Assembly (NCBI RefSeq): GCF_011064845.1
Contig: NZ_CP049015.1
Span: 4,836,001-4,900,000 of the forward strand
Direction of reading: 5' to 3'
DNA: 64,000 nt
Source: Citrobacter freundii ATCC 8090 = MTCC 1658 = NBRC 12681
Lineage (GTDB): Bacteria > Pseudomonadota > Gammaproteobacteria > Enterobacterales > Enterobacteriaceae
The stretch's first letter is position 1, and each line of letters begins with the position of its first letter. The notes beneath the pieces are model-generated. The model saw only the letters and a program-made list of their open reading frames with translations. It ran no database searches and was not told the origin of the DNA. Made by a program: the position numbers and the translations under genes. Below are positions 1 to 12,151 of the stretch, piece after piece.

Positions 1-386
1 ACAACAAAATAGGCGAATGCCATGCCGATGTAGAACAGCAACGAACTGGAGACCAGCAGCGGCACAACCAGGCGACGTTCATGTTTGTACAAAGCAGGCG
101 CAATGAATGCCCATACCTGGTAGAGGATCACTGGCGCTGACAGGATCAGCGACACCATGAAGGTCAACTTGATTGGCGTAAAGAACGGCGAAGCCACATC
201 GGTGGCGATCATCGTTGCACCCTGCGGCATCTGTTTAATCAGCGGTGCCGCAACCATATGGTAAATGTCGTTGGCAAAATAAACCAACGCCAGAAAGATC
301 ACGATTACCGCAATAATGCAGTTCAGGAGTCGCTTACGCAGCTCAATAAGATGCGTGATGAGCGGTTGGGTATCTTCTACAGACAT
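1..386 (-). CDS. tatC: Sec-independent protein translocase TatC (N-terminal part; cut by window edge)
   Basis: TatC is the multispanning inner-membrane receptor of the twin-arginine export system. It binds the RR signal peptide together with TatB. Reading leftward from the ATG at 386, the frame begins [20 protein letters not shown] and runs about 128 residues to the window edge, roughly half of the usual 258. The visible part holds the first membrane segments and the periplasmic loop, ending in the stretch around [13 protein letters not shown]. The start lies 2 bases after the tatB stop, so it is the third gene of the tatABC operon. The rest of the gene is outside the window. Confidence 0.97.
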   Translation of the reverse strand, partial: MSVEDTQPLITHLIELRKRLLNCIIAVIVIFLALVYFANDIYHMVAAPLIKQMPQGATMIATDVASPFFTPIKLTFMVSLILSAPVILYQVWAFIAPALYKHERRLVVPLLVSSSLLFYIGMAFAYFV

Positions 387-388
387 GT

Positions 389-937
389 TTACGGTTTATC
401 ACTCGACGAGGGTGAGGATTCGACAACAGGTGCGGCAGCTTTCTTTTCTGCATCCATCAACGTAGCGGAAGTGTTTTCCGTCGGCTCTGGCGTTTTAGCA
501 CCCGTGGATTCCGGTTTTTGCTCCGGCGAACTGGCCTGATTTTCAGCGGCGGCAGGGGTGACCCCTTCTCGCTGCGCTTCACCTTCTTTCACCACCGGAT
601 TATGGATAGTGTGCGCTTCATCGCTCGCTTTCTCAGGATCGTGCACGCTGTAAGAACGCTTCATCGATTCCGCCGCTTCACGCAGCTCATCCATTGACGC
701 TTTCAGCTCCGGGGTTAGATTTGTCAGGCTCGCTTTCTCTACTTTCTTCAGGCTGTCCTGAAACTCCTGAAGCTTAAGCTCCTGGGTCAGTTCATTCTGA
801 ACAGTAGTTGCAAGGGAACGCAAAGCGCGAACCCAGCCAGCAACCGTTTTTACCGCTACGGGTAATCGTTGCGGCCCCAGAACAATGAGGCCGATCACGA
901 ACACCAATAACAGTTCGCTAAAACCGATATCAAACAC
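389..937 (-). CDS. tatB: Sec-independent protein translocase TatB
   Basis: TatB partners TatC in the twin-arginine substrate receptor complex. The 182-residue protein has one N-terminal membrane helix (about residues 4-22, [18 protein letters not shown]), the conserved GPQRLP hinge, an amphipathic helix, and a long charged tail rich in Glu, Pro, Ala and Ser. It is slightly longer than E. coli TatB (171); the extra length is in the variable tail. It lies 3 bases after tatA and 2 bases before tatC, so the three are presumably one transcript. Confidence 0.97.
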   Translation of the reverse strand: MFDIGFSELLLVFVIGLIVLGPQRLPVAVKTVAGWVRALRSLATTVQNELTQELKLQEFQDSLKKVEKASLTNLTPELKASMDELREAAESMKRSYSVHDPEKASDEAHTIHNPVVKEGEAQREGVTPAAAENQASSPEQKPESTGAKTPEPTENTSATLMDAEKKAAAPVVESSPSSSDKP

Positions 938-940
938 GGA

Positions 941-1195
941 TTATACCTGCTCTTTATCTTGGCTTTTGGCGTCTTCCTTTTTCACTTCGCCCTGCTTATC
1001 GGTGATGGATTTAGCTGTAAAATCAGCGTCCTGGCTGGTTTTATCTTGCTTAGGCTCATCATCACCCATCGCTTTTTTGAAGCCTTTAATCGATGCGCCA
1101 AGATCGGAACCGATGGAGCCGAGTTTCTTGGTGCCAAATAGCAGTACAACGATGACGGCAATGATCAACAACTGCCAAATACTGATACCACCCAT
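941..1195 (-). CDS. tatA: Sec-independent protein translocase TatA
   Basis: TatA is the oligomeric pore component of the twin-arginine translocase. The 84-residue protein starts [20 protein letters not shown], a single short membrane helix, followed by the [14 protein letters not shown] hinge and amphipathic helix typical of TatA, and a polar tail. The hinge motif FGTKKL separates it from TatB (GPQRLP). It is the first gene of tatABC, 78 bases after the ubiB stop on the same strand, so read-through from the ubi genes is possible. Confidence 0.97.
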   Translation of the reverse strand: MGGISIWQLLIIAVIVVLLFGTKKLGSIGSDLGASIKGFKKAMGDDEPKQDKTSQDADFTAKSITDKQGEVKKEDAKSQDKEQV

Positions 1196-1273
1196 ACATG
1201 TTCCTCTGTCATAGATGATGAATTAATAAGGCCGTAGTATACGTTACACGGCCTGCCTTGGGCGATGAAAAAT

Positions 1274-3516
<2,243 letters not shown>

Positions 3517-3529
3517 CCCCACTCTCCTG

Positions 3530-4285
3530 TCAGAACTTGTAACCACGATGCAGCGCAACGACACCTGCTGTCAGGTTGTAGTAATCAACGCTTTCGAACC
3601 CGGCATCTTGCATCATTGCTTTTAAGGTGTCCTGATCGGGATGCATGCGGATGGATTCCGCCAGATAGCGATAGCTGTCCGCATCGCTTGCTACCATTGA
3701 ACCTATACGCGGCAGAACATGGAAAGAGTACGCGTCGTAGGCTTTGCTCAACGGTTCGATAATCGGCTTGGAGAATTCCAGCACCAGTAGACGTCCGCCC
3801 GGCTTCAATACGCGGTACATGGAGCGTAATGCTTTGTCTTTATCCGTAACGTTGCGCAGACCGAAAGAGATGGTGATGCAGTCAAACGTGTTGTCAGGGA
3901 AAGGTAGTGCTTCCGCATTCGCCTGAACGTACTCAACGTTACCCACCACACCAATATTGCGCAGCTTTTCGCGACCCATTTTGAGCATTGAGTCATTGAT
4001 ATCCGCCAGCACAACTTTGCCGGTTTCGCCTACCATGCGAGAGAATTTCGCCGTCAGATCGCCGGTACCGCCTGCTAAATCGAGAACGGTTTGCCCGCGA
4101 CGCACGCCACTGCAGTCAATGGTGAAGCGCTTCCACAAACGATGAATGCCAAATGACATTAAGTCATTCATAACGTCATATTTAGAGGCCACAGAATGAA
4201 AAACGTGGGCCACCATGTCAGCTTTCTGCTCTTTAGCGACGGTCTGAAAGCCAAAGTGCGTCGTTTCTTGTGAATTATCCACCAT
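3530..4285 (-). CDS. ubiE: Ubiquinone/menaquinone C-methyltransferase UbiE
   Basis: UbiE is the S-adenosylmethionine-dependent C-methyltransferase shared by the ubiquinone and menaquinone pathways. The 251-residue sequence has the family length. The SAM-binding motif I is visible as [12 protein letters not shown] (about residues 68-79), and the downstream methyltransferase motifs include [20 protein letters not shown] and [15 protein letters not shown]. It is the first gene of ubiE-ubiJ-ubiB. The 94-base gap to rmuC probably carries its promoter or allows read-through from rmuC. Confidence 0.97.
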   Translation of the reverse strand: MVDNSQETTHFGFQTVAKEQKADMVAHVFHSVASKYDVMNDLMSFGIHRLWKRFTIDCSGVRRGQTVLDLAGGTGDLTAKFSRMVGETGKVVLADINDSMLKMGREKLRNIGVVGNVEYVQANAEALPFPDNTFDCITISFGLRNVTDKDKALRSMYRVLKPGGRLLVLEFSKPIIEPLSKAYDAYSFHVLPRIGSMVASDADSYRYLAESIRMHPDQDTLKAMMQDAGFESVDYYNLTAGVVALHRGYKF

Positions 4286-4379
4286 CTCAGTGCCTGCTCA
4301 TCCAAAAAATGTTCGAGAAGTGTAACAGATTGGGCCAATTTGCCCTACCCTTCTGCCGGGTTCAACTACCCCAAATGGA

Positions 4380-5810
4380 CTAGTTTGATTGCTGATTTAC
4401 CGCTTCACCATCGGGGCAAGATGCATCTTGTTGCGTCTCAGGGACCGAGCGCAAGCGGTATTCTTCATCCTGCGTAGTGGCTTGCTCAGCCAGCTCAGGA
4501 TTAATCTCGCGCTTAATTTCTACACCTAAACTGCGAAACGCTTCTGCCTGCGACAGGACGTTTCCACGACCGGAAGAGAGTTTTTTCATCGCCTGTCGGT
4601 AATTATCCTGGGCTTTGTCCAGGCTTTGACCTATTGCCGACATATCATCCACAAACAACCGCATCTTGTCATAAAGTTTGCTGGCCCGATCGGCAATTTG
4701 TTGCGCATTACGACTCTGATGCTCGTAGCGCCACAGGTTGGCAATCGTGCGCAATGCCACCAACAGCGTGGTAGGGCTCACCAGCATAATGTTATTTCTA
4801 AGCGCTTCGGTAATCAGTTCGGGCTGTCTGTCGAGCGCCAGCAAAAAAGCGGGCTCAACGGGGATAAACATCAGAACATAGTCAAGCGTACGCAGCCCCG
4901 GAAGCTGCTGATAGTCTTTGCGGCCCAGCAGACGAATGTGGTTGCGCACCGAGGCGATGTGCTCCTGCAACGCGCTCTCGCGGGTGAATTCATCTTCAGC
5001 GTTAAAATAGCGTTCATAGGCGACCAGCGTCATTTTCGCATCAATCACCACATCTTTGCCCTGCGGTAATCGGACAATAACATCTGGCTGCATCCGCGAA
5101 CGGGCGTCGTTTTCGATGCTGACCTGGGTTTCGTATTCATAGCCTTCGCGCAGACCGGAAGCCTCAAGCACCCGCGTGAGTACGACCTCGCCCCAGTTAC
5201 CCTGCGTTTTGTTATCGCCTTTTAATGCCCGCGTCAGGTTTACCGCTTCCTGTGCCATCTGCGCATTCAGTTGCTGGAGATTACGAATTTCGTGCGCCAG
5301 AGTATGACGTTCCTGTGCCTCTTTACCAAAGCTGTCCTGAATCTGGCGTCGAAATCCGTCCAATTGTTCGCGAAGCGGTGCCAGCAGGCTGTTCAGGCTT
5401 TGGCGATTTTGCTCATCTACGCGGCGATTGCTGTGCTCGAATATACGGTTCGCCAGATTTTCAAACTGCTCGCTCAGGCGCTGTTCGCTGTTGATCATCT
5501 GACGGATCTTATCTTCCGCATGCTGTTGCGTTGCTTCCAGCCGGGTAGTGACTTCACGGAGATCAGCTTCCAGAGAGGTGTTGATACTGTGCAGGCTGCG
5601 CAATTCGTTATTAAGCAGTTCGCACTCATCACGCCAGTGGGCTTCCTGTGAGAGTTGTTGCCGGGCGGCACTTAGCGCGATATCCAGTTCACGTCGTTCT
5701 TCGATGAGATCGGCACGGATTCTGTCGGCGTGCGCTTTTGTTGCCAGCCACCCAACCAGCAGCCCTGCGGCTAACGCCAACACGGCACTCATCATAATTG
5801 AAATATCCAC
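4380..5810 (-). CDS. rmuC: DNA recombination protein RmuC
   Basis: RmuC limits recombination at inverted repeats and is predicted to have a nuclease-like (PD-(D/E)XK related) core. The protein is 476 residues (475 in E. coli). It has an N-terminal membrane helix (about 5-25, MMSAVLALAAGLLVGWLATK), a long coiled coil (about 30-190), and the RmuC domain with GNWGEVVLTRVLEASGLREG and DVVIDAKMTLVAYERYF, where the predicted catalytic Asp and Lys lie. Its molecular mechanism is not settled in the literature. Confidence 0.95.
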   Translation of the reverse strand: MDISIMMSAVLALAAGLLVGWLATKAHADRIRADLIEERRELDIALSAARQQLSQEAHWRDECELLNNELRSLHSINTSLEADLREVTTRLEATQQHAEDKIRQMINSEQRLSEQFENLANRIFEHSNRRVDEQNRQSLNSLLAPLREQLDGFRRQIQDSFGKEAQERHTLAHEIRNLQQLNAQMAQEAVNLTRALKGDNKTQGNWGEVVLTRVLEASGLREGYEYETQVSIENDARSRMQPDVIVRLPQGKDVVIDAKMTLVAYERYFNAEDEFTRESALQEHIASVRNHIRLLGRKDYQQLPGLRTLDYVLMFIPVEPAFLLALDRQPELITEALRNNIMLVSPTTLLVALRTIANLWRYEHQSRNAQQIADRASKLYDKMRLFVDDMSAIGQSLDKAQDNYRQAMKKLSSGRGNVLSQAEAFRSLGVEIKREINPELAEQATTQDEEYRLRSVPETQQDASCPDGEAVNQQSN

Positions 5811-5907
5811 AACGCCCCCTTACAGCAACGACTTACCCGCACAAAATAGAATTGTGCTGTATAAACGTCCAGTTTAAAAGGAATTTCCTGCGAGGTACTA
5901 CGCAAAA

Positions 5908-5935
5908 TAAAAAGGCCGAACGCGTCGGCCTTTTT
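5908..5935. terminator. Rho-independent terminator of udp
   Basis: A G+C-rich hairpin (AAAGGCCGA, 5-base loop, TCGGCCTTT) is flanked by A and T runs. It sits 15 bases after the udp stop, in the orientation to end udp transcription. It also separates udp from rmuC. Confidence 0.85.
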
Positions 5936-5950
5936 GAATAGACGGGAGAA

Positions 5951-6712
5951 TTACAGTAAACGACGCGCAGCTTCCACCACGATTTTTACCGCATGGCTTT
6001 CTGTTTGTTTCATCGTTTCCGCATTAGGGATCTCTTGCTGAGTACGGTTCACGATAACACCCGCGACCATACCGGCACGCAGACCCTGGCTTGCGCACAT
6101 GGTCAGCAGCGTGGCAGATTCCATTTCGTAGTTCATAACGCCCATAGACTGCCACTCTTCCATCGAGCCTTTGAAACGGCTCACGACGCGACCAGAGAAG
6201 GTGTCGTAACGTTCCTGGCCCGGGTAGAAGGTGTCAGAAGATGCGGTAACGCCCACGTGGGTAGTGGCGCCGATAGATTTCGCCGCTTCCACCAGCGCGG
6301 TGGTGCACTCGAAGTCCGCAACGGCCGGGAACTCCATTGGCGCGAAGTGCAGGCTTGCGCCGTCCAGACGGACAGACGCCGTGGTGACCAGGACATCACC
6401 TACATTGATATGCGGCTGGATAGCGCCAGTCGTACCGATACGCAGGAAGGTACGAATGCCCAGTTGTGCCAGTTCTTCAACGGCAATAGAGGTTGACGGG
6501 CCGCCGATACCGGTAGAGCAAACGATCACGGCTTTACCATCCAGCTCAGCACGCCAGGTAGTGAACTCGCGATGAGATGCCAGCTTAACCGGCTTATCCA
6601 TCAGCGCGGCGATCTTTTCCACACGCTCCGGGTCGCCAGGGACGATAGCAAGCGTAGCCCCTTGTAAGTCGCTCTTAGTGAGGCCGAGATGAAAAACATC
6701 AGACTTAGACAT
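5951..6712 (-). CDS. udp: Uridine phosphorylase
   Basis: Udp catalyses reversible phosphorolysis of uridine to uracil and ribose-1-phosphate in pyrimidine salvage. I chose the start at [13 protein letters not shown], giving 253 residues as in E. coli; a 15-codon longer frame exists but lacks family support. NP-I family features are visible: the phosphate-binding [10 protein letters not shown] near residue 26, RIGTTGAIQ near 91, and the nucleoside-binding [11 protein letters not shown] near 195. The upstream region has two CRP sites with a CytR box between them, matching the known cAMP-CRP/CytR control of udp. Confidence 0.97.
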   Translation of the reverse strand: MSKSDVFHLGLTKSDLQGATLAIVPGDPERVEKIAALMDKPVKLASHREFTTWRAELDGKAVIVCSTGIGGPSTSIAVEELAQLGIRTFLRIGTTGAIQPHINVGDVLVTTASVRLDGASLHFAPMEFPAVADFECTTALVEAAKSIGATTHVGVTASSDTFYPGQERYDTFSGRVVSRFKGSMEEWQSMGVMNYEMESATLLTMCASQGLRAGMVAGVIVNRTQQEIPNAETMKQTESHAVKIVVEAARRLL

Positions 6713-6784
6713 AAAAACTCCTCTGTGAATCGGTTTTGTCAGAAGAAGCAAAAACACACTTTACCGAAGGCATGAACATATTTT

Positions 6785-6852
6785 CGTGACAGTCATCACT
6801 ATGATGTAAATCAATTGCATTCAATTACCATTAAAAAGTGATGCGTATCACA
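6785..6852 (-). promoter_or_regulatory. Paired CRP sites with an intervening CytR box, udp promoter
   Basis: Two CRP-like sites lie in the udp/dlhH divergent interval: CGTGA-N6-TCACT at 6785-6800 and AGTGA-N6-TCACA at 6837-6852. Their centres are 52 bp apart. Between them, ATTGCATT at 6814-6821 matches the CytR octamer GTTGCATT in seven of eight bases. The 52-bp spacing and nested CytR box are the arrangement known for the E. coli udp promoter. Confidence 0.8.
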
Positions 6853-6977
6853 TAAATGATGCGATGTAAGGAAGCCCTGCACAAAAGATAGCCCGTTTAA
6901 GGCAATGTGGTTCGTTGCATGTGTCTATAGTTAACAATGCGCTTTTTGGCTGAATATTTAAGGGTACGGAGAATACC

Positions 6978-7784
6978 ATGACAACACGACAATCTGGCTT
7001 TGCACCTGCTGTATCTCCACCGACGTCTACCACGGTTCACACTCCGGATAACGAAATTATCGCCGGTGTAACGTCCATACCTTCACAAGGCGATGATATG
7101 CCAGCGTATCACGCACGACCAAAACAAACCGATGGACTGCTTCCCGTGGTCATTGTCGTGCAGGAGATTTTTGGTATTCATGAGCACATTCGTGACGTTT
7201 GCCGCCGTCTGGCTCTGGAAGGGTATCTGGCTATCGCACCAGAACTCTATTTTCGCGAAGGCGATCCCAATGACTTTGCCGATATCCCCACGTTGCTCAG
7301 CGGCCTTGTCGCCAAAGTGCCTGACTCTCAGGTACTGGCCGATCTGGACCACGTCGCCAGTTGGGCCTCCCGCAACGGGGGAGATGCGCACCAACTGATG
7401 ATCACCGGATTTTGCTGGGGTGGACGCATCACCTGGCTGTATGCCGCACATAATCCGCAGTTAAAAGCGGCGGTGGCGTGGTATGGCAAACTGGTGGGTG
7501 ATAAAACCCTCAACTCGCCGAAACATCCCGTTGATATCGCAACCGATCTTAACGCCCCCGTTTTGGGACTTTATGGCGCCCAGGATACCAGCATTCCGCA
7601 AGATACCGTTGAAACAATGCGTCAGGCGCTACGCGCCGCCAATGCGAAAGCGGAAATCGTGGTCTATCCCGATGCCGGACATGCCTTCAACGCCGATTAT
7701 CGCCCGAGCTATCACGAAGAGTCCGCGAAAGACGGCTGGCAGAGAATGCTGGAGTGGTTCGCGCAATACGGTGGGAAGAAATAA
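6978..7784 (+). CDS. dlhH: Dienelactone hydrolase family protein (YsgA/DlhH)
   Basis: This is an alpha/beta hydrolase of the dienelactone hydrolase family. The physiological substrate in enterobacteria is unknown. The 268-residue protein carries the family triad: the nucleophile Cys in TGFCWGGR (about residue 141), Asp in LYGAQDTS, and His in PDAGHAFNADY. It is transcribed divergently from udp and ends just before a shared terminator with metE. No pathway partner is adjacent. Confidence 0.9.
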   Translation: MTTRQSGFAPAVSPPTSTTVHTPDNEIIAGVTSIPSQGDDMPAYHARPKQTDGLLPVVIVVQEIFGIHEHIRDVCRRLALEGYLAIAPELYFREGDPNDFADIPTLLSGLVAKVPDSQVLADLDHVASWASRNGGDAHQLMITGFCWGGRITWLYAAHNPQLKAAVAWYGKLVGDKTLNSPKHPVDIATDLNAPVLGLYGAQDTSIPQDTVETMRQALRAANAKAEIVVYPDAGHAFNADYRPSYHEESAKDGWQRMLEWFAQYGGKK

Positions 7785-7805
7785 TTCCCGCCAGGCAAAC
7801 CAATA

Positions 7806-7838
7806 AACAAAACGGAGGCATCAGCCTCCGTTTTGTTT
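7806..7838. terminator. Bidirectional terminator between dlhH and metE
   Basis: A strong hairpin (AAAACGGAGGC, loop ATCA, GCCTCCGTTTT) is flanked by A-rich and T-rich tracts on both sides. It lies between the convergent dlhH and metE stops, so it can serve both transcripts. Confidence 0.9.
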
Positions 7839-10100
7839 TTACGCCTGACGCAGATTCTGCGCCGCTTTAACCATGTTTGCCAGCGCAGCACGGGTTTCCG
7901 GCCAGCCGCGCGTTTTCAGGCCGCAGTCCGGGTTCACCCACAGACGCTCAGCCGGAATACGCTGCTCGGCTTTCTTCAGCAGAGCTTCAATCCACTCCAC
8001 GCTCGGGACGTTCGGCGAGTGAATGTCGTAGACGCCCGGCCCGATTTCGTTCGGATAGTCGAACTCTTCGAACGACTCCAGCAGCTCCATATCAGAACGT
8101 GAAGTCTCAATAGTGATCACGTCCGCGTCCAGCGCCGCAATGGAGTCCATGATGTCGTTGAACTCGCAGTAACACATGTGGGTGTGGATCTGGGTTTCAT
8201 CCTTCGCCACTGCCGCGTTAATGCGAAAGGCTTCCACGCCCCACTCCAGATACGCCGCCCAGTCGCTGCGACGCAGCGGTAAACCTTCACGCAGTGCCGG
8301 CTCATCAATCTGGATAATGCCGATCCCCGCTGCTTCCAGATCCGCAACTTCATCACGCAACGCCAGCGCAATCTGCTTCGCGATGGTTTCACGCGTCACG
8401 TCTTCACGCGGGAATGACCAGCAAAGAATGGTCACCGGACCGGTCAGCATACCTTTTACCGGTTTGTCGGTCAGTGACTGGGCATACTTCGCCCACTCCA
8501 CGGTGATCGCTTCCGGGCGGCTGACGTCGCCAATGACTACCGGTGGCTTCACGCAACGGGAGCCATAGCTCTGCACCCAACCGTTCTGGGTAAAGACGAA
8601 CCCGTCCAGATGCTCACCAAAGTATTCCACCATGTCGTTACGTTCGGCTTCACCGTGTACCAGCACGTCGAGCCCCAGACGCTCCTGTTCAGCGATCGCC
8701 TGTTTGATATGTTCCGCAATACCGGTGCGGTAGTTACCGGCATCCAGGTTGCCCTTTTTGAAGTCCAGACGCAGACCGCGAATTTCGGTGGTTTGCGGGA
8801 ATGAGCCGATAGTCGTGGTCGGCCATGCCGGCAGATTAAAGCGGGCACGTTGCGCCTCGGCACGAACCGGATAAGCGTTGGCGCGCTGGCTGTCCTGGGC
8901 GGTGATTGCCGCCAGACGTTTTTCCACTGCAGCGTTGTGGACACGAGTAGAGTGACGACGAGCCTGAATCGGTGCGCTCCATTCGACAATTGCCGCCGTA
9001 TCACCGCTGTTCAACGCATCACGCAGCAGCGCCAGCTCGCCGCATTTTTGCAGGGCGAAGGAAAACCAGCTCTTCACCTCTGCATCAAGGCGGGTTTCCA
9101 CGCTGAGATCGATGGGGCTGTGCAGCAGGGAGCAGGAAGAAGCCACCCACAGGTCACGTTTCCCGACGATATCTTTAATTTGCGCGTATTTTTCGCTGAG
9201 ATCGGCGCGCCAGACGTTGCGCCCGTTCACCAGGCCCGCTGACAGCAGCCAGTCGGCAGGCAGACGTTTGTGCAGCTCGGCGACATCATCTTTACCGTGC
9301 ACGAAGTCGACGTGCAGTCCCTGCACCGGCAGCGCGGTAATGGTATCCAGGTTTGGCGTTACGCCTTCGAAGTAGGTGGTCAGTAGCAGCTTCACCTGGC
9401 CCCGCAAGGCACCATAAGCTGGTTTGAAGGCGTCCAGCCACGCTTGCGGTAATTCCAGCACCAGAGCAGGTTCGTCAATCTGCACCCACTCAATACCCCG
9501 TTTTGCCAGCTCCGCCAGCACCTGCTGGTAAACCGGCAGAATGTCGTTCAACAGACTCAGGCGGTCAAACTGTTCGCCCTTCACTTTCCCCAGCCACAGG
9601 TAAGTTACCGGCCCCAGCAGCACAGGTTTCACCTTATGCCCGAGCGCCAGCGCTTCGTCTACTTCATCCAGCAGTTGCGTCCAGGTCAGTTTGAACTGCT
9701 GGCCTTTGGTGAACTCCGGTACCATGTAGTGATAGTTGGTGTTAAACCATTTGGTCATTTCTGCCGCCGCCGCTGGCTCACCGGTCGGTGCGCGGCCACG
9801 GCCAATACGGAATAAGGTATCGATATCGACCGAGCCGTCTTTATTCTGATGACGAGCCGGAACGTTGCCGAGCAGCAGGCTGGTAGTCAGCACGTGATCG
9901 TACCAGGCAAAATCACCTACCGGCAGCAGGTCAACACCCGCCTGCTTCTGCTGATCCCAGTGGCGGGCACGCAGCTCGCGGCCAACGGCCAGCAATTCTT
10001 CACGGGAGGAATTTCCCGCCCAGTAGCTTTCTTGCGCTTTCTTCAACTCGCGACGCAGGCCAACGCGAGGGAAACCGAGGGTGTGATTCAATATTGTCAT
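7839..10100 (-). CDS. metE: Cobalamin-independent methionine synthase MetE
   Basis: MetE transfers a methyl group from 5-methyltetrahydropteroyltriglutamate to homocysteine, the last step of methionine synthesis, without B12. The protein is 753 residues, full length, with the duplicated TIM-barrel layout. The zinc ligands are visible in [11 protein letters not shown] (His and Cys near residues 641-643) and [11 protein letters not shown] (Cys near 726), and the folate-binding segment [13 protein letters not shown] is present. It is divergent from its activator gene metR. The leader contains an ERIC element and tandem MetJ boxes. Confidence 0.98.
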   Translation of the reverse strand: MTILNHTLGFPRVGLRRELKKAQESYWAGNSSREELLAVGRELRARHWDQQKQAGVDLLPVGDFAWYDHVLTTSLLLGNVPARHQNKDGSVDIDTLFRIGRGRAPTGEPAAAAEMTKWFNTNYHYMVPEFTKGQQFKLTWTQLLDEVDEALALGHKVKPVLLGPVTYLWLGKVKGEQFDRLSLLNDILPVYQQVLAELAKRGIEWVQIDEPALVLELPQAWLDAFKPAYGALRGQVKLLLTTYFEGVTPNLDTITALPVQGLHVDFVHGKDDVAELHKRLPADWLLSAGLVNGRNVWRADLSEKYAQIKDIVGKRDLWVASSCSLLHSPIDLSVETRLDAEVKSWFSFALQKCGELALLRDALNSGDTAAIVEWSAPIQARRHSTRVHNAAVEKRLAAITAQDSQRANAYPVRAEAQRARFNLPAWPTTTIGSFPQTTEIRGLRLDFKKGNLDAGNYRTGIAEHIKQAIAEQERLGLDVLVHGEAERNDMVEYFGEHLDGFVFTQNGWVQSYGSRCVKPPVVIGDVSRPEAITVEWAKYAQSLTDKPVKGMLTGPVTILCWSFPREDVTRETIAKQIALALRDEVADLEAAGIGIIQIDEPALREGLPLRRSDWAAYLEWGVEAFRINAAVAKDETQIHTHMCYCEFNDIMDSIAALDADVITIETSRSDMELLESFEEFDYPNEIGPGVYDIHSPNVPSVEWIEALLKKAEQRIPAERLWVNPDCGLKTRGWPETRAALANMVKAAQNLRQA

Positions 10101-10120
10101 TTTTCTTCCTCTAATTATAT

Positions 10121-10250
10121 GTAAATCCTATGGATTTTGAATTTAGGGAAGGCGGCAAGTTTACTCATCCCCAGGAGCTTACTGAAGTAAGTGACTGGGG
10201 TGGGGAAACGAAGCCAACGCACCATAAATTTAAAAGACGAAGGATTTTAG
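10121..10250. repeat. ERIC (IRU) element in the metE-metR interval
   Basis: A palindromic element of about 130 bp. Its core contains CCCAGGAGCTTAC and AAGTAAGTGACTGGGGT, which match the ERIC consensus, plus the flanking motifs GGAAGGCGGCAAG and AGCCAACGCA. The ends form an imperfect inverted repeat (TAAATCCTATGG with its partner near AAGGATTTTA). It starts about 20 bases upstream of the metE ATG, so it is probably transcribed as part of the metE leader. Confidence 0.92.
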
Positions 10251-10272
10251 CCGTCCAGATGTTTACACATCC
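10249..10272. promoter_or_regulatory. Candidate tandem MetJ operator (three met boxes)
   Basis: Three contiguous 8-mers, AGCCGTCC, AGATGTTT and ACACATCC, match the met box AGACGTCT at 6, 6 and 5 of 8 positions. They abut the right end of the ERIC element. On the minus strand they lie just downstream of a weak promoter-like pair (TTGAGG, 17 bases, AATTAT), so they are placed to repress metE. Tandem imperfect boxes are the normal form of MetJ operators; this is a pattern match only. Confidence 0.6.
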
Positions 10273-10335
10273 ATAATTGGCGGTTACTGTATATTCCTCA
10301 AGCGCAATTTGTTCATGCCGAAGTGAAGGACTTTC

Positions 10336-11289
10336 ATGATCGAGATTAAACACCTGAAAACGCTCCAGGCGTTGCGGAATAGCGGTTCGCTGGCAGCCGC
10401 CGCGGCGACGTTGCATCAGACCCAATCCGCTCTTTCTCACCAGTTCAGCGATCTGGAGCAGCGCCTTGGCTTTCGACTTTTTATCCGTAAAAGCCAGCCT
10501 CTGCGCTTTACGCCGCAGGGAGAAATCCTGCTGCAGTTAGCTAATCAGGTGTTGCCGCAAATTGGTCGTGCGCTGCAGGCTTGCAACGAACCGCAGCAAA
10601 CCCGGCTGCGAATCGCAATTGAATGTCACAGTTGTATTCAATGGCTGACGCCCGCGCTGGAGAATTTTCGTGCCAACTGGCCACAGGTGGAGATGGACTT
10701 TAAATCCGGCGTGACGTTCGATCCGCAACCAGCGCTACAGCAGGATGAGCTGGATCTGGTATTAACCTCCGACATCCTGCCGCGCAGCGGATTGCACTAC
10801 TCACCGATGTTTGATTTTGAAGTCCGCCTGGTACTGGCGCCTGACCATCCGTTGGCCAGCAAAACGCAAATCACGCCGGAAGATTTGGCCAGCGAGACGC
10901 TGCTCATTTACCCAGTGCAACGGAGTCGACTGGATGTATGGCGGCATTTCCTGCAGCCTGCGGGCGTGAGCCCGTCGCTGAAGAGCGTGGATAACACCCT
11001 GCTGCTGATTCAGATGGTTGCAGCCAGAATGGGTATCGCGGCGTTACCGCACTGGGTGGTGGAGAGTTTTGAACGCCAGGGTTTAGTAGTGACTAAAACC
11101 CTGGGTGATGGATTGTGGAGCCGACTGTACGCCGCCGTGCGTGATGGCGAGCAGCGACAGCCGGTCACAGAAGCGTTTATTCGCTCAGCGCGGAATCACG
11201 CCTGCGATCATCTGCCGTTTGTGCGGAGTGCGGAACGACCCACTTTCGATGTACCCACAGTGAGGCCACTATCACAGCCGCGCCAATGA
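10336..11289 (+). CDS. metR: LysR-type regulator of methionine genes MetR
   Basis: MetR activates metE, metH and other genes with homocysteine as co-effector. The 317-residue protein has the LysR layout: an N-terminal winged HTH (about 1-60, with [20 protein letters not shown] and [16 protein letters not shown]) and a C-terminal effector domain. The start ATG follows an AAGGA ribosome binding site. It is divergent from metE. Its last 113 bases overlap the convergent yigM coding region, and the E. coli protein ends suggest the same overlap there. Confidence 0.97.
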   Translation: MIEIKHLKTLQALRNSGSLAAAAATLHQTQSALSHQFSDLEQRLGFRLFIRKSQPLRFTPQGEILLQLANQVLPQIGRALQACNEPQQTRLRIAIECHSCIQWLTPALENFRANWPQVEMDFKSGVTFDPQPALQQDELDLVLTSDILPRSGLHYSPMFDFEVRLVLAPDHPLASKTQITPEDLASETLLIYPVQRSRLDVWRHFLQPAGVSPSLKSVDNTLLLIQMVAARMGIAALPHWVVESFERQGLVVTKTLGDGLWSRLYAAVRDGEQRQPVTEAFIRSARNHACDHLPFVRSAERPTFDVPTVRPLSQPRQ

Positions 11290-12076
11290 TGAAGCTTGGC
11301 CAGTGAGGCTGTTGATGCCAGATAGCCAGGTTGACCAACAGCCCGGCCGGCACATGCATATTGTTCATGATACCCAGTGTGCCCGCATCCACTTGGGTCG
11401 CACCGTAGTTCCACATAAAGTAACCAACGCCGGACGCTGCCACGCCAAGAAAGACCAGAATTCCCCACTGTAGCGTGGTTGCAGGCATTTTTTGCGCATT
11501 GCCCAGCATGAACCAGGCCACGACAGCCACCATAAAGGCCCCCATATAAAACCAGGCAAAGGCGTTGTGCTGCGGCATTGGCCGCGTTTCCATCAGACGT
11601 TTATAGCCCACCATACCGATGGCAAAACTAATGTTGGAAAGCTGCACCAGCAGCAGGCCAGTCCAGAAGTGGCTGGTTACCTGATCGTAACGAATAATCC
11701 CCGCGCCAATCACCGCCAGTAACGCACTGAAAGCGTAGCTCCAACGCAAACGGCGCCCGCTCATCAGGTCATAAATCAGCGTGATGTAGAGCGGCGTCAG
11801 CACGGTGAAAAGCAACAGCTCTGAAACCGTCAGATACAGGTAGGCGTGAAAACTCAGCATATACATAATGCCAAGCTGCATGGCCCCCACCAGCATATAT
11901 AGCGCGATCGTTTTTACGCTGTGCCCACGGGTTCGTAAAAACGGCAGGAACACCAGCGCCGCGAGTCCAACGCGCACCAGCACCGCAAAATAGCTATCGA
12001 CATGACCGGCAAGGTACTCGCCAAACAGGCTGAAGGAAAAGGCCCACAAAATAGTGGTAATGATGAGTAGCGCCAC
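11177..12076 (-). CDS. yigM: DMT-family biotin transporter YigM
   Basis: YigM is a ten-helix drug/metabolite transporter superfamily permease shown to import biotin in E. coli. The 299-residue sequence has two EamA-type halves. Hydrophobic segments run from residue 1 ([16 protein letters not shown]) to about 280, followed by a charged tail ending RRDSALSE. The frame starts directly in the first membrane helix. The 3-prime end overlaps metR by 113 bases on the opposite strand. A 25-bp palindrome lies about 45 bases upstream of the start. Confidence 0.93.
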   Translation of the reverse strand: MALLIITTILWAFSFSLFGEYLAGHVDSYFAVLVRVGLAALVFLPFLRTRGHSVKTIALYMLVGAMQLGIMYMLSFHAYLYLTVSELLLFTVLTPLYITLIYDLMSGRRLRWSYAFSALLAVIGAGIIRYDQVTSHFWTGLLLVQLSNISFAIGMVGYKRLMETRPMPQHNAFAWFYMGAFMVAVVAWFMLGNAQKMPATTLQWGILVFLGVAASGVGYFMWNYGATQVDAGTLGIMNNMHVPAGLLVNLAIWHQQPHWPSFIIGAAVIVASLWVHRKWVVPHSAQTADDRRRDSALSE

Positions 12077-12120
12077 AATGGATGTCTCTTAGAACAGGGA
12101 ACATCCATTGTAGCGGAGAG

Positions 12121-12145
12121 TTTAGTTGACAACTGGTCAACTAAA
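12121..12145. promoter_or_regulatory. Perfect palindrome upstream of yigM
   Basis: TTTAGTTGAC and GTCAACTAAA form a perfect 10-bp inverted repeat around a 5-base spacer. It lies between the yigL stop and the yigM start. No T run follows on the minus strand, so it looks like an operator rather than a terminator. One half resembles the BirA half-site TTGTNAACC, but the 14-16 base spacing of BirA operators is absent. The factor is not identified. Confidence 0.55.
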
Positions 12146-12151
12146 GAACAA

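Noticed and set aside
10324..10336. TGAA-N5-TTCA match to a MetR binding site at the metR start
   Set aside because: The match is exact but it overlaps the metR Shine-Dalgarno sequence and start codon, an unlikely place for the activator site of metE. Not listed as an operator without footprint data.
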